A stretch of DNA of 64,000 nucleotides, taken from positions 186,001-250,000 of the forward strand of contig NEUU01000001.1 in NCBI GenBank assembly GCA_002304345.1, given 5' to 3'. The stretch comes from Verrucomicrobia bacterium Tous-C9LFEB. Lineage in GTDB: Bacteria > Verrucomicrobiota > Verrucomicrobiia > Methylacidiphilales > UBA1321. How positions within the stretch are numbered: position 1 is the first letter of the stretch; every line of letters begins with the position of its first letter. The position numbers and the translations under genes were made by a program. Below are positions 46,042 to 54,408 of this stretch, in pieces. The notes under the pieces were generated by a model. It saw only the letters and a list, made by a program, of their open reading frames with translations, searched no databases and was not told the origin of the DNA.

Positions 46042-47088
46042 ATGGATCGATCTAACCTCCATTCCATCGCGGCAAAGGCTGGTGTCTCGGCTATGACCGT
46101 TTCCCGTGTCCTACGAAATTCCTCCAAAGTAAGCATGGAAACCCGCAAAAAAGTACAGATGGCATTGCGGCTGGCCGGTTATAAACCCGACCCACAAATG
46201 TCACGGTTAATGTCCATGATCCGCGGGCGCAAAACGAGGAGGGTTTGCTCGGCTCTGGCTGTTATCCGCTACGACGATCCCGACGGGGCCTTGCGCGACC
46301 CGGCTTATCAGTATGTTTCCTTCGACGATATACGGCGCAGGGCGCAACAGCAGGGCTACGATGCGGAACCCTTTCACTTGGGAAACTCTGGATTGAAGTC
46401 CCGGCGTATCGAATCGATTTTGAAAGCGCGCGGCATCGAAGGCATCATCGTGATGCCCCAGTCGTCGACGGGCAAGGGGCCCGAGATTGATTATAGCCGG
46501 TATGCTGCGGCAACTTTTGGATATGGACTGATTGCTCCCGCCTTGCACCGGGTGAGTACGAACATGATGCAAGGAGTCTTGCTGGCAACGACGAATCTGG
46601 CCGCGCGGGGTTACCGGCGGATTGGACTGGCCGTCACACAGTGGGTCGACATGCGGGCCGATCATTCCTATGCGGGGGCAATGCTATACTATTATCAAAC
46701 GATTCCTGCGAAGGATCGACTCCCCTTACTTCTCTTTCCGAACAATAATCTGGAAAGCGGTCGGGACATTTTCTGCCGCTGGGTCAAAGCGCATCGTCCG
46801 GATGTCATCATCTCGTTTCATCGGTATGTGTTGGACTGGCTGACGCGGCACCTCAAGCTGCGTGTCCCCGAGGATATCGGGCTGGTCGTGCATGACTGGA
46901 CGGATTCAATGAAAGGGCTGGCCGGGATTTATCATAGACGCAACGAGGTGGCTGCCGCAGCCGTAGACGTCGTTTCGCGCCAGCTTCTGCAAAATGAGAG
47001 AGGCATTCCGAAGGTGCCTCGGCAAATCCTGATTCCGGCTGGCTGGATGGAGGGGGGCAGTATCGCACCACTCACCGAGAGCAGGTAG
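46042..47088 (+). CDS. LacI family transcriptional regulator
   Basis: A 348-residue repressor-type protein. The N-terminal helix-turn-helix is LHSIAAKAGVSAMTVSRVLR and the hinge follows (GYKPDPQMSRLMS). The sugar-binding domain has HRPDVIISFHRYVLDWL, GLVVHDWTDS and EVAAAAVDVVSRQLL. It is located between the KDG operon and the secreted propeller-hydrolase gene, and the identical 13-base palindrome stands on both sides of it, so it most likely represses both units and itself until a sugar acid or lactone is present. Confidence 0.9.
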   Translation: MDRSNLHSIAAKAGVSAMTVSRVLRNSSKVSMETRKKVQMALRLAGYKPDPQMSRLMSMIRGRKTRRVCSALAVIRYDDPDGALRDPAYQYVSFDDIRRRAQQQGYDAEPFHLGNSGLKSRRIESILKARGIEGIIVMPQSSTGKGPEIDYSRYAAATFGYGLIAPALHRVSTNMMQGVLLATTNLAARGYRRIGLAVTQWVDMRADHSYAGAMLYYYQTIPAKDRLPLLLFPNNNLESGRDIFCRWVKAHRPDVIISFHRYVLDWLTRHLKLRVPEDIGLVVHDWTDSMKGLAGIYHRRNEVAAAAVDVVSRQLLQNERGIPKVPRQILIPAGWMEGGSIAPLTESR

Positions 47089-47119
47089 TTTCTCGTGGGG
47101 AGATTGGCTTGTGAATTAG

Positions 47120-47132
47120 TGTTATAATAACA
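47120..47132. promoter_or_regulatory. LacI-type operator, copy 2
   Basis: TGTTATAATAACA is the exact reverse complement of the site at 46025-46037. It lies 35 bases upstream of the preferred ATG (47168) of the secreted hydrolase, placing that gene in the LacI regulon. Confidence 0.75.
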
Positions 47133-47167
47133 CGATAAACTCTTTGCTGTTCGCTTCGTCTGGCGGC

Positions 47168-49414
47168 ATGAATAAGCGTGTCAAAACGTTCGTTCGATTC
47201 ATCGCAATGGCCTATTATATTTCATACCTGAAGGTTTGCTTTGCGGCGCTAGCTATAATGGCCTGCATGGCTTGGTGGGGCAGCCTCTTTACCTGGGCGA
47301 ATGAACCGGTCGTCGCTCAGCCTGCGGTGATGGAGGTGGTGGATAATCCCGTTCCGCGAATCGGTTTCTTTTCCAACGACCCGATTTATAATAACGGTCT
47401 TTATTCGAAAGAACGGGTTTATTTGTTTGATCCCAAAAAATGGCCGTATTCGCGGCCAGTTCCTCCAATCCCGACGTTGCTGGATGGGAAGCTTTACTTC
47501 CAGATGGAGGCGGATCGCAGCCATCGCTACAAGTGCTTGAAACCGGGAGTCGTGCAGGCGCTTGTGCCGGCGGAAAAAGGTGAGGATTTGGGCCAGTTTG
47601 GTTTTGCGCGAGTCGAGGGGCAACCCGAGATTTCGATGCGTGGCACCGTGAAAGAAATTCCAATGGTGTTGTATCAAAAGGAATGTCAGGAAGGAGTTGA
47701 GTTTTCCTTGCCCGCAGGTGTGGTGCTGACCGGATTTGAGGTGATTCGTGCAGGGAAAAATCATGGGGGCGAGGTTCTTTATAACGGCATTCAGTTGGCA
47801 ACAGTCTGGCCGCCAAAGGTGGCGTGGGCAGGCAATGCTCCGATAGATCCTCCCTATCTGGCCAAACCGCCGAAGGTCATCCCGATTCAGGTGGGGCGCC
47901 AACTTTTTGTCGATGACTTCCTAATTGAGAAGACCGATTTGCAGCGGGAATATCATTACCCCGAGAAGTACGCAGGTAACCCGGTGTTGAAGCCGGACAC
48001 GGAACTGGAGATCAAGGGAAGGGGAGCTCGGTTGGCGGCGGCTTGCCCCAAGAGCGGTGGCTTGTGGTGGAATCCGGACAAGCAGCTCTTCGAGCTTTGG
48101 TACGAAGCTGGCTGGCTTGGTACCATCGCCTATGCCACCAGCAAAGATGGCATCCACTGGGAACGTCCGCCGCTTCAGGTCAACCCGCCCACCAATCAGG
48201 TTCTCGCCCAAAACATCGTGCCAGATTCATGGACTGTGGTGAAGGACTACCACGCGAGCGATCCTCAGCAGCGCTTCAAGATTTTTGTGCGGCGCCCCGG
48301 TGACCCCAACCGCGCGTTGGGTTTTGTGAGTAAGGACGGACTGGATTTCGGCAAGCCGTTTGATGGTGGAATGTGTGGAGATCGCAGTACCATGTTTTAC
48401 AATCCATTCCGTAAGGTCTGGGTGTTCAGCCTGCGCTGGGGTGATGCTCATGGACGCGTCCGCTATTACGCGGAGTCAGATGATTTTCTTGAGGGAATTC
48501 GCTGGATGCCGGATGCGGTCGTGCCATGGGCACGCACAGATCGGCTAGACGCGCCCAATCCACAAATCGGGGACAACCCACAGCTCTACAATCTGGACGC
48601 CGTACCGTACGAAAGCATCATGCTGGGCTTTTTCCAGATTTTACACGGGCCTGCTAATGAAATTGGTGCCGCCAAGGGAATCCCCAAAAGCACGGGATTG
48701 AATTTCGCCTACAGTCGGGATGGATTTTATTGGAGCCGCCCCGACCGGACCATTGCTATCGACTCCACGCGACAGGAGGGCTGGGATTGCGGCTACGTTC
48801 AATCTCTTGGCAATATCTGCGTGATTCGCGGAGACAAAATCTGGTTTTATTACACGGGCTTTGCCGGGGATACCAACCGCAAGACAGGTGACCCCGGTGT
48901 GAAGGACTCCATGAGCTCAGGGCTTTATGCGAATGGCGCCACAGGGATTGCCACATTGCGGCGCGACGGTTTTGTCTCCCTGAATGCGCAGAACAAGTCT
49001 GGGCAAGTGACCACGCGCATGGTGAGTTTCCCGGGGAAATATCTATTCGTCAATGCGGACGCTTCACAGGGTGGCATCATTGCTGAAGTGCTCGATGCTG
49101 AAGGGCGGGTCATCGAACCCTATTCGGCACAAAACTGCGTAGAGCTAAAAACGGATGCCACCATCACTCAGATGCGATGGAAGGGGGCTGACGATCTCGC
49201 TCGACTTGCCGGCCATCCTGTCCGCTTTCGATTTACTCTCACTCACGCCAAACTATATGCCTTCTGGGTCAGTTCCGAACTCAACGGGCGCAGCGACGGA
49301 TACGTGGCTGGTGGAGGCCCAGGATATACCTCCGATGTCGATACGGTTGGCGTGGCAGCCCTCGAATCTGACAAAGAGCTGTTCGCGTTGCCAATAAAAA
49401 CTCTTACTAAATAA
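47168..49414 (+). CDS. secreted five-bladed beta-propeller hydrolase-like protein (GH32/GH43 related)
   Basis: A 748-residue exported protein. The N-terminus MNKRVKTFVRFIAMAYYISY carries a long hydrophobic signal region ending near FTWANEP; an in-frame ATG eight codons earlier (47144) is less likely. Residues 60-230 are a beta-sandwich. The propeller starts with GRQLFVDDFLIEKTDL and has repeated blade motifs (TIAYATSKDGIHWERP, RALGFVSKDGLDFGKP, GLNFAYSRDGFYWSRP), the S-x-D-G-x-x-W pattern of clan F/J glycosidases. This family is frequent in Planctomycetota and Verrucomicrobiota and often annotated as GH32; catalytic residues are not certain. Control by the neighbouring LacI operator suggests that it releases the sugar acid used by the KDG operon. 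Confidence 0.75.
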   Translation: MNKRVKTFVRFIAMAYYISYLKVCFAALAIMACMAWWGSLFTWANEPVVAQPAVMEVVDNPVPRIGFFSNDPIYNNGLYSKERVYLFDPKKWPYSRPVPPIPTLLDGKLYFQMEADRSHRYKCLKPGVVQALVPAEKGEDLGQFGFARVEGQPEISMRGTVKEIPMVLYQKECQEGVEFSLPAGVVLTGFEVIRAGKNHGGEVLYNGIQLATVWPPKVAWAGNAPIDPPYLAKPPKVIPIQVGRQLFVDDFLIEKTDLQREYHYPEKYAGNPVLKPDTELEIKGRGARLAAACPKSGGLWWNPDKQLFELWYEAGWLGTIAYATSKDGIHWERPPLQVNPPTNQVLAQNIVPDSWTVVKDYHASDPQQRFKIFVRRPGDPNRALGFVSKDGLDFGKPFDGGMCGDRSTMFYNPFRKVWVFSLRWGDAHGRVRYYAESDDFLEGIRWMPDAVVPWARTDRLDAPNPQIGDNPQLYNLDAVPYESIMLGFFQILHGPANEIGAAKGIPKSTGLNFAYSRDGFYWSRPDRTIAIDSTRQEGWDCGYVQSLGNICVIRGDKIWFYYTGFAGDTNRKTGDPGVKDSMSSGLYANGATGIATLRRDGFVSLNAQNKSGQVTTRMVSFPGKYLFVNADASQGGIIAEVLDAEGRVIEPYSAQNCVELKTDATITQMRWKGADDLARLAGHPVRFRFTLTHAKLYAFWVSSELNGRSDGYVAGGGPGYTSDVDTVGVAALESDKELFALPIKTLTK

Positions 49415-49440
49415 ATATTGTAATAATATTTATTTATCTT
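49409..49440. promoter_or_regulatory. AT-only perfect palindrome between genes
   Basis: AAATAAATATT (49409-49419) is inverted as AATATTTATTT (49425-49435) around the five-base loop GTAAT. The left arm includes the stop codon of the preceding gene. With no GC pairs it is a poor terminator and more likely an operator 42 bases upstream of the PEP-CTERM gene. Part of it recurs at 41470 and at 51702. Confidence 0.45.
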
Positions 49441-49476
49441 GATATAAAATAACTAACTCACTACCCTACATCTACT

Positions 49477-50487
49477 ATGAATGGCATTCATCGGCTAATC
49501 CGCTCAGCGAGAAAAGTTCATACCTCTCTATTAATTGGCCTTCTTGGAATTACTTCCAGTCCTGCCACTCTCATCACATACGACGCTTTTTCGGCTGGCT
49601 CCGGGGGATACAACACCTCATCCAACCTCGTGAATCAGAATCCCAGTACGAGCACCGGCTATACTGGCATCTGGAGCGGAAGCACCACAGCATGGTTTAA
49701 ACCTGTTACAACCAATTTGACTTTCAGTGGCGTGTCGGGAAACGCCGCCAGCACGGGAGCCTTGTCCTTGGCTCCACTAAGCAATGGCAGCTACTCCCGC
49801 GCAGCATCGCGTTCCTTCACTTCTGCCACCACGCAGTCGACTCTCTGGTTTAGCACGCTGTTGCAGGCTGATGCGAATACCTTGAACTCCGCGAATGGTG
49901 CCACCGCCATGATTGGCTTTACGACGGGGGCTCTGCCAACGACTGCGGCGAGTAGCACCACTGGTGCGACGTGGACAACTGCTAATGGTGGCGCGCTGGG
50001 CGGATTTGCCTGGGGCTTGTCCAATGGGAATCTGAGTGTTGCCTACCAGTCCGACATTTTGGGCGCGGGGGCGGTCACGCTTGCCAACACGGGATACAGC
50101 ATTACCGCCGGAACCACTTACCTGCTGCTCGGGAAGTTGATTGTCGATGCTTCTGGAAATGACGTCCTGAATATTTGGGCGTTGACCTCACCTGTGTCTT
50201 CGGAGGCTGAACTTGGAGCCGCCACATGGAGCGTTTCCAGCGCCGATCTGCTGGCTTCGAGTGGACTGAATACGCTCCTCGTCTATGCCGGTTCGATCTC
50301 CGCGACTGGCACTCCGACAGATACCACACTCTTTGATGCAATCGCAGTCGGAACCTCTTTTCCTGATCTGAACGTTGTTCCAGAACCGAGTGTCAATGCC
50401 GCCTTGTTTTTGTCGGTCGTGATTCTGAGCTGGCGAGCCATTCGCCGACGTAACGACTTTCAACCAAGGCGCGGCGGCCATGCCTGA
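49477..50487 (+). CDS. PEP-CTERM secreted protein
   Basis: A 336-residue exported protein. The signal peptide covers LLIGLLGITSSPATLITYDA. The mature domain (AFSAGSGGYNTSSNLVNQNP, GYTGIWSGSTTAWFKPV, ASRSFTSATTQSTLWFSTLL) is a beta-sandwich type common among Verrucomicrobiota PEP-CTERM proteins; no enzyme motif is seen. The C-terminus carries the sorting signal LNVVPEPSVNAALFLSVVIL followed by RAIRRR. It is followed by an IS3 remnant, so its original downstream partner, probably a pseudopilin, has been damaged. Confidence 0.85.
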   Translation: MNGIHRLIRSARKVHTSLLIGLLGITSSPATLITYDAFSAGSGGYNTSSNLVNQNPSTSTGYTGIWSGSTTAWFKPVTTNLTFSGVSGNAASTGALSLAPLSNGSYSRAASRSFTSATTQSTLWFSTLLQADANTLNSANGATAMIGFTTGALPTTAASSTTGATWTTANGGALGGFAWGLSNGNLSVAYQSDILGAGAVTLANTGYSITAGTTYLLLGKLIVDASGNDVLNIWALTSPVSSEAELGAATWSVSSADLLASSGLNTLLVYAGSISATGTPTDTTLFDAIAVGTSFPDLNVVPEPSVNAALFLSVVILSWRAIRRRNDFQPRRGGHA

Positions 50488-50552
50488 GCAATAACGAGAC
50501 ACCAAGTCCGCAAGAATTCCGACAAAGACGGATCCGCTTTCATTAGATTTCT

Positions 50553-50886
50553 CTATGAGCCAGCCCTGAAGCATCCTGGCGATGACCTCGGGGCCATTGT
50601 CACCGCTTCTGCGGACGGCTTAGCATTTTTTTGTGTCACCGCCTCCAACACCCGGATGTTGAGCAGTTGATCGGCCACGAGCTTCTTGAGTTCCGCGTTC
50701 TCCCGCCCCAGCTCTGGGTAGCGTTTGGCGTCCTTCAACTCCATCCCGCCGTTACTTCTTCTTGCATCGGTAAAACGTCGTCGACCTGATGGTGCTTTGA
50801 CGGCAAACTTCCTCTGCCGTCTTGCTGCTGTCGGCTTGCCTCAGTATTCGAATGATCTCCTCGGTGCTGTGCCTTTCCTGTTTCAT
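50553..50886 (-). pseudogene. IS3-family transposase orfA remnant
   Basis: From the ATG at 50886 the frame reads MKQERHSTEEIIRILRQADS, then TTFYRCKKK and a stop. A one-base shift restores GGMELKDAKRYPELGRENAE and LKKLVADQLLNIRVLEAVTQ, the leucine-zipper end of IS3 orfA. The helix-turn-helix and zipper segments are clear, but the frameshift near 50753 and the absence of any orfB show an inactive remnant. The bases upstream of the ATG (to about 50955) resemble an IS3 left end (GTCCCCAGAAACTGG on the minus strand). Confidence 0.75.
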
Positions 50887-50956
50887 ATGTTTGGATTCTT
50901 CCTGCCTTTATCCGGTCTAATCCTCTCACTCAATCAGGACCAGTTTCTGGGGACTC

Positions 50957-51529
50957 GATCACCTGCACAACCTAAATCAGATCCATGCTGGGTTAATGAA
51001 TTATGCGTTGGAAAACTCTAATCGTTTGCCACCTTCCTTTGGTCCTCCATATACCAGTCAGGAGACGGCGTGGTCTTACTACACTTGGCCCTATATATAT
51101 GGCAGCTATGCCAGTTTCAAATATCCAGAGAACTGCGTGCAAATGGGTACGCCAGTCTATCCGATCTGTAAACCGAACAGTTTTCGCTGTCCCGCCACCA
51201 AGGAGAAAATGGTGGCCGCTCCGACTGCCGGGCCTCCCTTAACCGCTCGATTTTCCTATGGTCTGAATGATAGCCCCGCGCGGACGGCCGCCTATTCGGT
51301 CAACGGTGTCTACTTAGTGCCCCTGACAATGGTTACATCGCCCGCTTCAGCCGCCCTGGTGATCGAGTCCAGTCATCCGATGGGAAATTATTCTCGGTAC
51401 TTTGATGAAAACGAATTGATACCGCATTCAGGCGGAATGAACGTCCTTTATTATGACGGTCATTGCGAATGGCTATCTTTCACTAAAGTGCCGCGCACTG
51501 CTGACGATGTTTTCTGGATTGGTCGTTGA
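50957..51529 (+). pseudogene. PulG-like pseudopilin gene lacking its 5' end
   Basis: Starting beside the IS3 end, the frame reads HLHNLNQIHAGLMNYALENS, which aligns with the NLRQIHIALMAYAADNN segment of intact pseudopilins in this window, and ends HSGGMNVLYYDGHCEWLSF, the H-X9-DG motif (here YYDGHCE). The prepilin leader and hydrophobic helix are missing, removed at the IS junction. An ATG at 50996 could start translation, but the product could not be exported as a pseudopilin. Confidence 0.75.
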
Positions 51530-51795
51530 GATTGCTGCGAGAGCAAGCTTCTGGTCGGTGTTTGGAATGCCAATATCGCATGGCTCGCGCTTCAAAACTG
51601 GAAGCATCAATCACAAGCCAACAGGAAAACACAATTTCTATATTGGTCTACCGATTCTATTCAATGACTTGTTGATTTGCTATATACTCAAGTTTGTTTT
51701 TTAAATAAATATTGTAGTCGAATGCTACAACCCTAAGAAAGGCGTCGATATTTCTTAGCCTATTCTGAAAATGTCTCCCCTGCAGTGGGGATTCT
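51530..51795. other. intergenic region with AT-rich motif
   Basis: No gene recognised. TAAATAAATATTGTA (51702-51716) is identical to 49408-49422, and TTGTAG / CTACAA form a small hairpin just after it (51712-51730). Confidence 0.35.
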
Positions 51796-51990
51796 TTATT
51801 GTATAGCTGCTGAATTTTTAAATTCTGCCAACTTCCGCCGCTTTACGTCCTCGTAATATTCCAGGGGTAGGGTGACCACTTCAGCTTTTTCCGAATACGC
51901 GAGATGAATTGTCTTACTTCCATGCCCAAGGTGTGCCATGGCCTCGCGTAAAGACATGCTTCCATTTTGGAGGGTTGATCCCAAGCGTAG
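51796..51990 (-). pseudogene. tyrosine recombinase C-terminal remnant
   Basis: The last 50 codons read SLREAMAHLGHGSKTIHLAY, then AEVVTLPLEYYEDVKRRKLA. This is the end of a phage-type integrase: HLGH with the catalytic His, and the tyrosine of HLAY in the position of the nucleophile. The upstream R-H-x-x-R region and N-terminal domain are absent; the codons before SMSLREAM are unrelated sequence that includes a 47-base hairpin (52016-52062). Confidence 0.6.
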
Positions 51991-52015
51991 CGATAGCTGC
52001 GGAGGCTCACGCCTT

Positions 52016-52062
52016 AAATTCGAGCCGGTCGCGCCGTTTGCAGAAGCGCGAAGCTCGAATTT
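52016..52062. repeat. 47-base imperfect hairpin element
   Basis: AAATTCGAGC (52016-52025) pairs with GCTCGAATTT (52053-52062), and inside it TCGCGC (52029-52034) pairs with GCGCGA (52046-52051), with a three-base bulge on one side and one on the other. It lies between the integrase remnant and the mutarotase gene. It could be a REP-like or recombination-site hairpin; only one copy was noticed in this window. Confidence 0.5.
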
Positions 52063-52154
52063 TGTCGTCTCGCAGTGCGAGGCGAGGGAATAAAAAGCCT
52101 TCCTGCGGCAATCGAGAGAGTAGTTGTCGCAGCGCGTTACCAAGAACTGCAGCA

Positions 52155-52487
52155 GTACGCAAGGCATTTCTGATGCGGGTTAATTCAGATTCTCACGCTG
52201 AGTATAAATGTCCTCATGATCTCATCTGGAAAGATCTTGTAGAAACGTTGAAAAAAAACGGCGTTTCCAATTACTCTATTTATCTCAATAAGAACCGTGA
52301 TGTCCTCTTTGGCTATGCCGAAATTGTTAGCGAGGCGCAATGGGACCGCATTGCCACAACAGCTATTTGCCGGAAATGGTGGCACTACATGAAGGACATT
52401 ATGCCTATAAATTCAGACGGGAATCCGGTGTCTGAATCTCTGCAAGAGGTATTCCATTTGGAATGGAACTTGGGTTTGGATAGCTAA
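52155..52487 (+). CDS. rhaM: L-rhamnose mutarotase-like protein, 5' end damaged
   Basis: The coding part reads VRKAFLMRVNSDSHAEYKCP, then HDLIWKDLVETLKKNGVSNY and ends near SESLQEVFHLE, closely following RhaM, a 104-residue enzyme that interconverts the anomers of L-rhamnose. The Tyr and His of EYKCPH match the catalytic pair. RhaM normally starts M-I-R-K-A-F; here the codon before RKAF is GTA and no start is present, so the 5' end appears to have been replaced by the adjacent integrase debris. Translation could start at ATG 52173, losing the first strand, or from the open upstream frame as a fusion. It may be inactive. Confidence 0.7.
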   Translation, partial: VRKAFLMRVNSDSHAEYKCPHDLIWKDLVETLKKNGVSNYSIYLNKNRDVLFGYAEIVSEAQWDRIATTAICRKWWHYMKDIMPINSDGNPVSESLQEVFHLEWNLGLDS

Positions 52488-52606
52488 CTTATCCTGCAGG
52501 CTAGGCTTGCGGGTAAACGACTTGCGAAGTGGCGGACGGGGGATACGAAACATATCGGGAACTTTGGAGGACAGCAAGTGGGGCGCTTTGACTATCTACA
52601 TGGCAT

Positions 52607-53524
52607 CTAGGAATCGATGTGCTTATAGCGCTTAAATGAAGCCCCGTTTTTTACCGGCAACGCTTTGTCTGCGAACTTGGAGCGGTATTTCCTAGGTGAA
52701 AGTTGTTCTAGTCGACGGAACCATGAAGAGAACTTGGACAGGTCATGGAAACCAAGTTCGTAGGCGACCACTTTAATCCGGCTGTGGGCCTCGAGCAGAC
52801 GGCGGCGAGCATATTGGATACGTCTTTGTTCCTGAAAACCATGCAGGGTTTGATGGTAATGATCTATGAACAGACGGTTAAGGTGACCCACGCTCAGGCC
52901 GGCCGCTTCGGCCGCTCCTTGGAATTCGGTTAGTTGTTCGACTTCCGATTGCATCATCACCCAACGCCGGGCGGCTTCCACTCGAGGATCGATCGCGCGA
53001 TCTGATTTGAGGTCGGGAATATGTTGACGCCAGAGCCGGATGGCGTCGGCGAGCCAGGTGCGGAACCAGCCGTCCATGTGCAGGACGCTATCAATGTCAC
53101 AACGAGCACCGCGGAAGTGCCATTCATATATGCTGGGATTTCCCGTCTCCTGGCGAAGGGACTCGACGCGTTGGTCGAGCAAAACGGCTGGGCGGAGCTT
53201 TAGCCCCGGACGAAGATCCAACACGGGACGCAGGCTGTCGGGCCAGTAAATTCGAAACGCGAGCGATGTGAGTTGGGCATCAATACTGAATTCCTGTCGG
53301 CGGTAACCGATTCCCAAAAAAAGCCAATCTCCAGCGTGAGCGATAAATTCTTCCTTTGAGGTTTTGACCGAGACCCGACCACGTTCCAGTCGCCACGCCG
53401 TGAGATCGTTGGGGGAGCATTCCAGTTTACGTCCTTCTTCAGTGGGCGGTCCCCACCGCAAGCGCAGGAGCTGTACGTGACATTCCTGCCATTGTTCAGG
53501 AGATAGTAACTGCCCCTCATTCAT
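52607..53524 (-). CDS. AraC family transcriptional regulator
   Basis: A 305-residue regulator from the ATG at 53524 (MNEGQLLSPEQ); a longer frame to 53572 adds residues with no support. The N-terminal half is a cupin-like sensor (VSVKTSKEEFIAHAGDWLFL). The C-terminal DNA-binding half has EFQGAAEAAGLSVGHLNRLF as first helix-turn-helix and VVAYELGFHDLSKFSSWFRR then LSPRKYR as second. It is divergent from the SDR/dehydratase operon with a 101-base spacer and probably activates it. Confidence 0.87.
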   Translation of the reverse strand: MNEGQLLSPEQWQECHVQLLRLRWGPPTEEGRKLECSPNDLTAWRLERGRVSVKTSKEEFIAHAGDWLFLGIGYRRQEFSIDAQLTSLAFRIYWPDSLRPVLDLRPGLKLRPAVLLDQRVESLRQETGNPSIYEWHFRGARCDIDSVLHMDGWFRTWLADAIRLWRQHIPDLKSDRAIDPRVEAARRWVMMQSEVEQLTEFQGAAEAAGLSVGHLNRLFIDHYHQTLHGFQEQRRIQYARRRLLEAHSRIKVVAYELGFHDLSKFSSWFRRLEQLSPRKYRSKFADKALPVKNGASFKRYKHIDS

Positions 53525-53625
53525 AAGTAATATGAAAGCAAAAATGTTTTTAAAACACAAGTTTTGCCACAAAACAGAAACTCAATCGAATTGCGAGATT
53601 CACTCCCGAAGAGCATTTTTAGGTC

Positions 53626-54396
53626 GTGAATAAGTCGTCGTCCGTCTGTCCGTTGTTAGATCTCACCGGGAAAATCGCATTAGTGACTGGAGCGGCTCAG
53701 GGGTTGGGGCGTGCCACGGCTGAGACGCTGGCGGGTTGTGGGGCCCAAGTGATTGTTAATCATCTCAATCAGCCCGACGTGGCGGAGATGCTTGCGAACA
53801 ATCTCGGAAATGGCGCGTGGGCTGCGCAGGCGGATGTCTCAAGCGAGGCTGAGGTGGAGCGCTTGTTCGAGACGATACGTCAACGGTGTGGGCGTCTGGA
53901 TATTCTCGTCAACAATGCTGGCACAGCTCGATCTCAGGATATTTTTGAAACATCGCTGGAAGATTGGACGCAGGTTCTCAATACGAACCTGACGAGTTGC
54001 TTTCTCTGCTCACGCCGCGCGATGGAATTAATGCGCGAACAGCGATCTGGCCGCATTGTGAACATCAGTTCTGTCGTGGCTCATCGAGGTGCGCTCTTCG
54101 GTCATGTGCATTACGCGGCGACGAAGAGCGGCATCCTCGGCTTCACCAAAACGCTGGCCCGCACGGGCGCGCCGCTCGGGATCAATGTCAATGCGGTCGC
54201 CCCGGGCATCATTGAGACGGAATTGTTGCGGCGCACGCACGGCGATGAGGGTGTGGCAGACCTCGCCCAGACGATTCCTCTGGGGCTGGGACGTCCCTCG
54301 GACGTGAGCAATGCCGTGGCATTTTTGTGCGCGGAAGCGTCCCGCTACATCACTGGAGCGACGCTCGACGTGAATGGTGGGGCGTACTTTCGCTGA
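53626..54396 (+). CDS. short-chain dehydrogenase/reductase (SDR)
   Basis: A 256-residue classical SDR. The NAD(P) site is LVTGAAQGLGRA, NNAG follows at LVNNAGTARS, and the catalytic residues are S of NISSVVAHRG and the Y-x-x-x-K of HYAATKSG. PGIIETELL and the C-terminal ITGATLDVNGGAYF are standard. GTG at 53626 is the start in this frame. Twelve bases separate it from the dehydratase gene, so it probably oxidises an aldose to its lactone or a deoxy-sugar acid in the same route. Confidence 0.9.
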   Translation: MNKSSSVCPLLDLTGKIALVTGAAQGLGRATAETLAGCGAQVIVNHLNQPDVAEMLANNLGNGAWAAQADVSSEAEVERLFETIRQRCGRLDILVNNAGTARSQDIFETSLEDWTQVLNTNLTSCFLCSRRAMELMREQRSGRIVNISSVVAHRGALFGHVHYAATKSGILGFTKTLARTGAPLGINVNAVAPGIIETELLRRTHGDEGVADLAQTIPLGLGRPSDVSNAVAFLCAEASRYITGATLDVNGGAYFR

Positions 54397-54408
54397 AAGA
54401 TTTTTTCT

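Noticed and set aside
49409-49435. Rho-independent terminator for the gene ending at 49414
   Set aside because: The stem is entirely A-T and begins inside the stop codon, so it would be unstable; an operator fits better.
25763-52167. Idea that the two integrase fragments are halves of one gene split by a 26-kb insertion
   Set aside because: Both are on the minus strand, but the N-terminal part lies at the lower coordinate, the wrong order for a simple split; they are more likely separate remnants.
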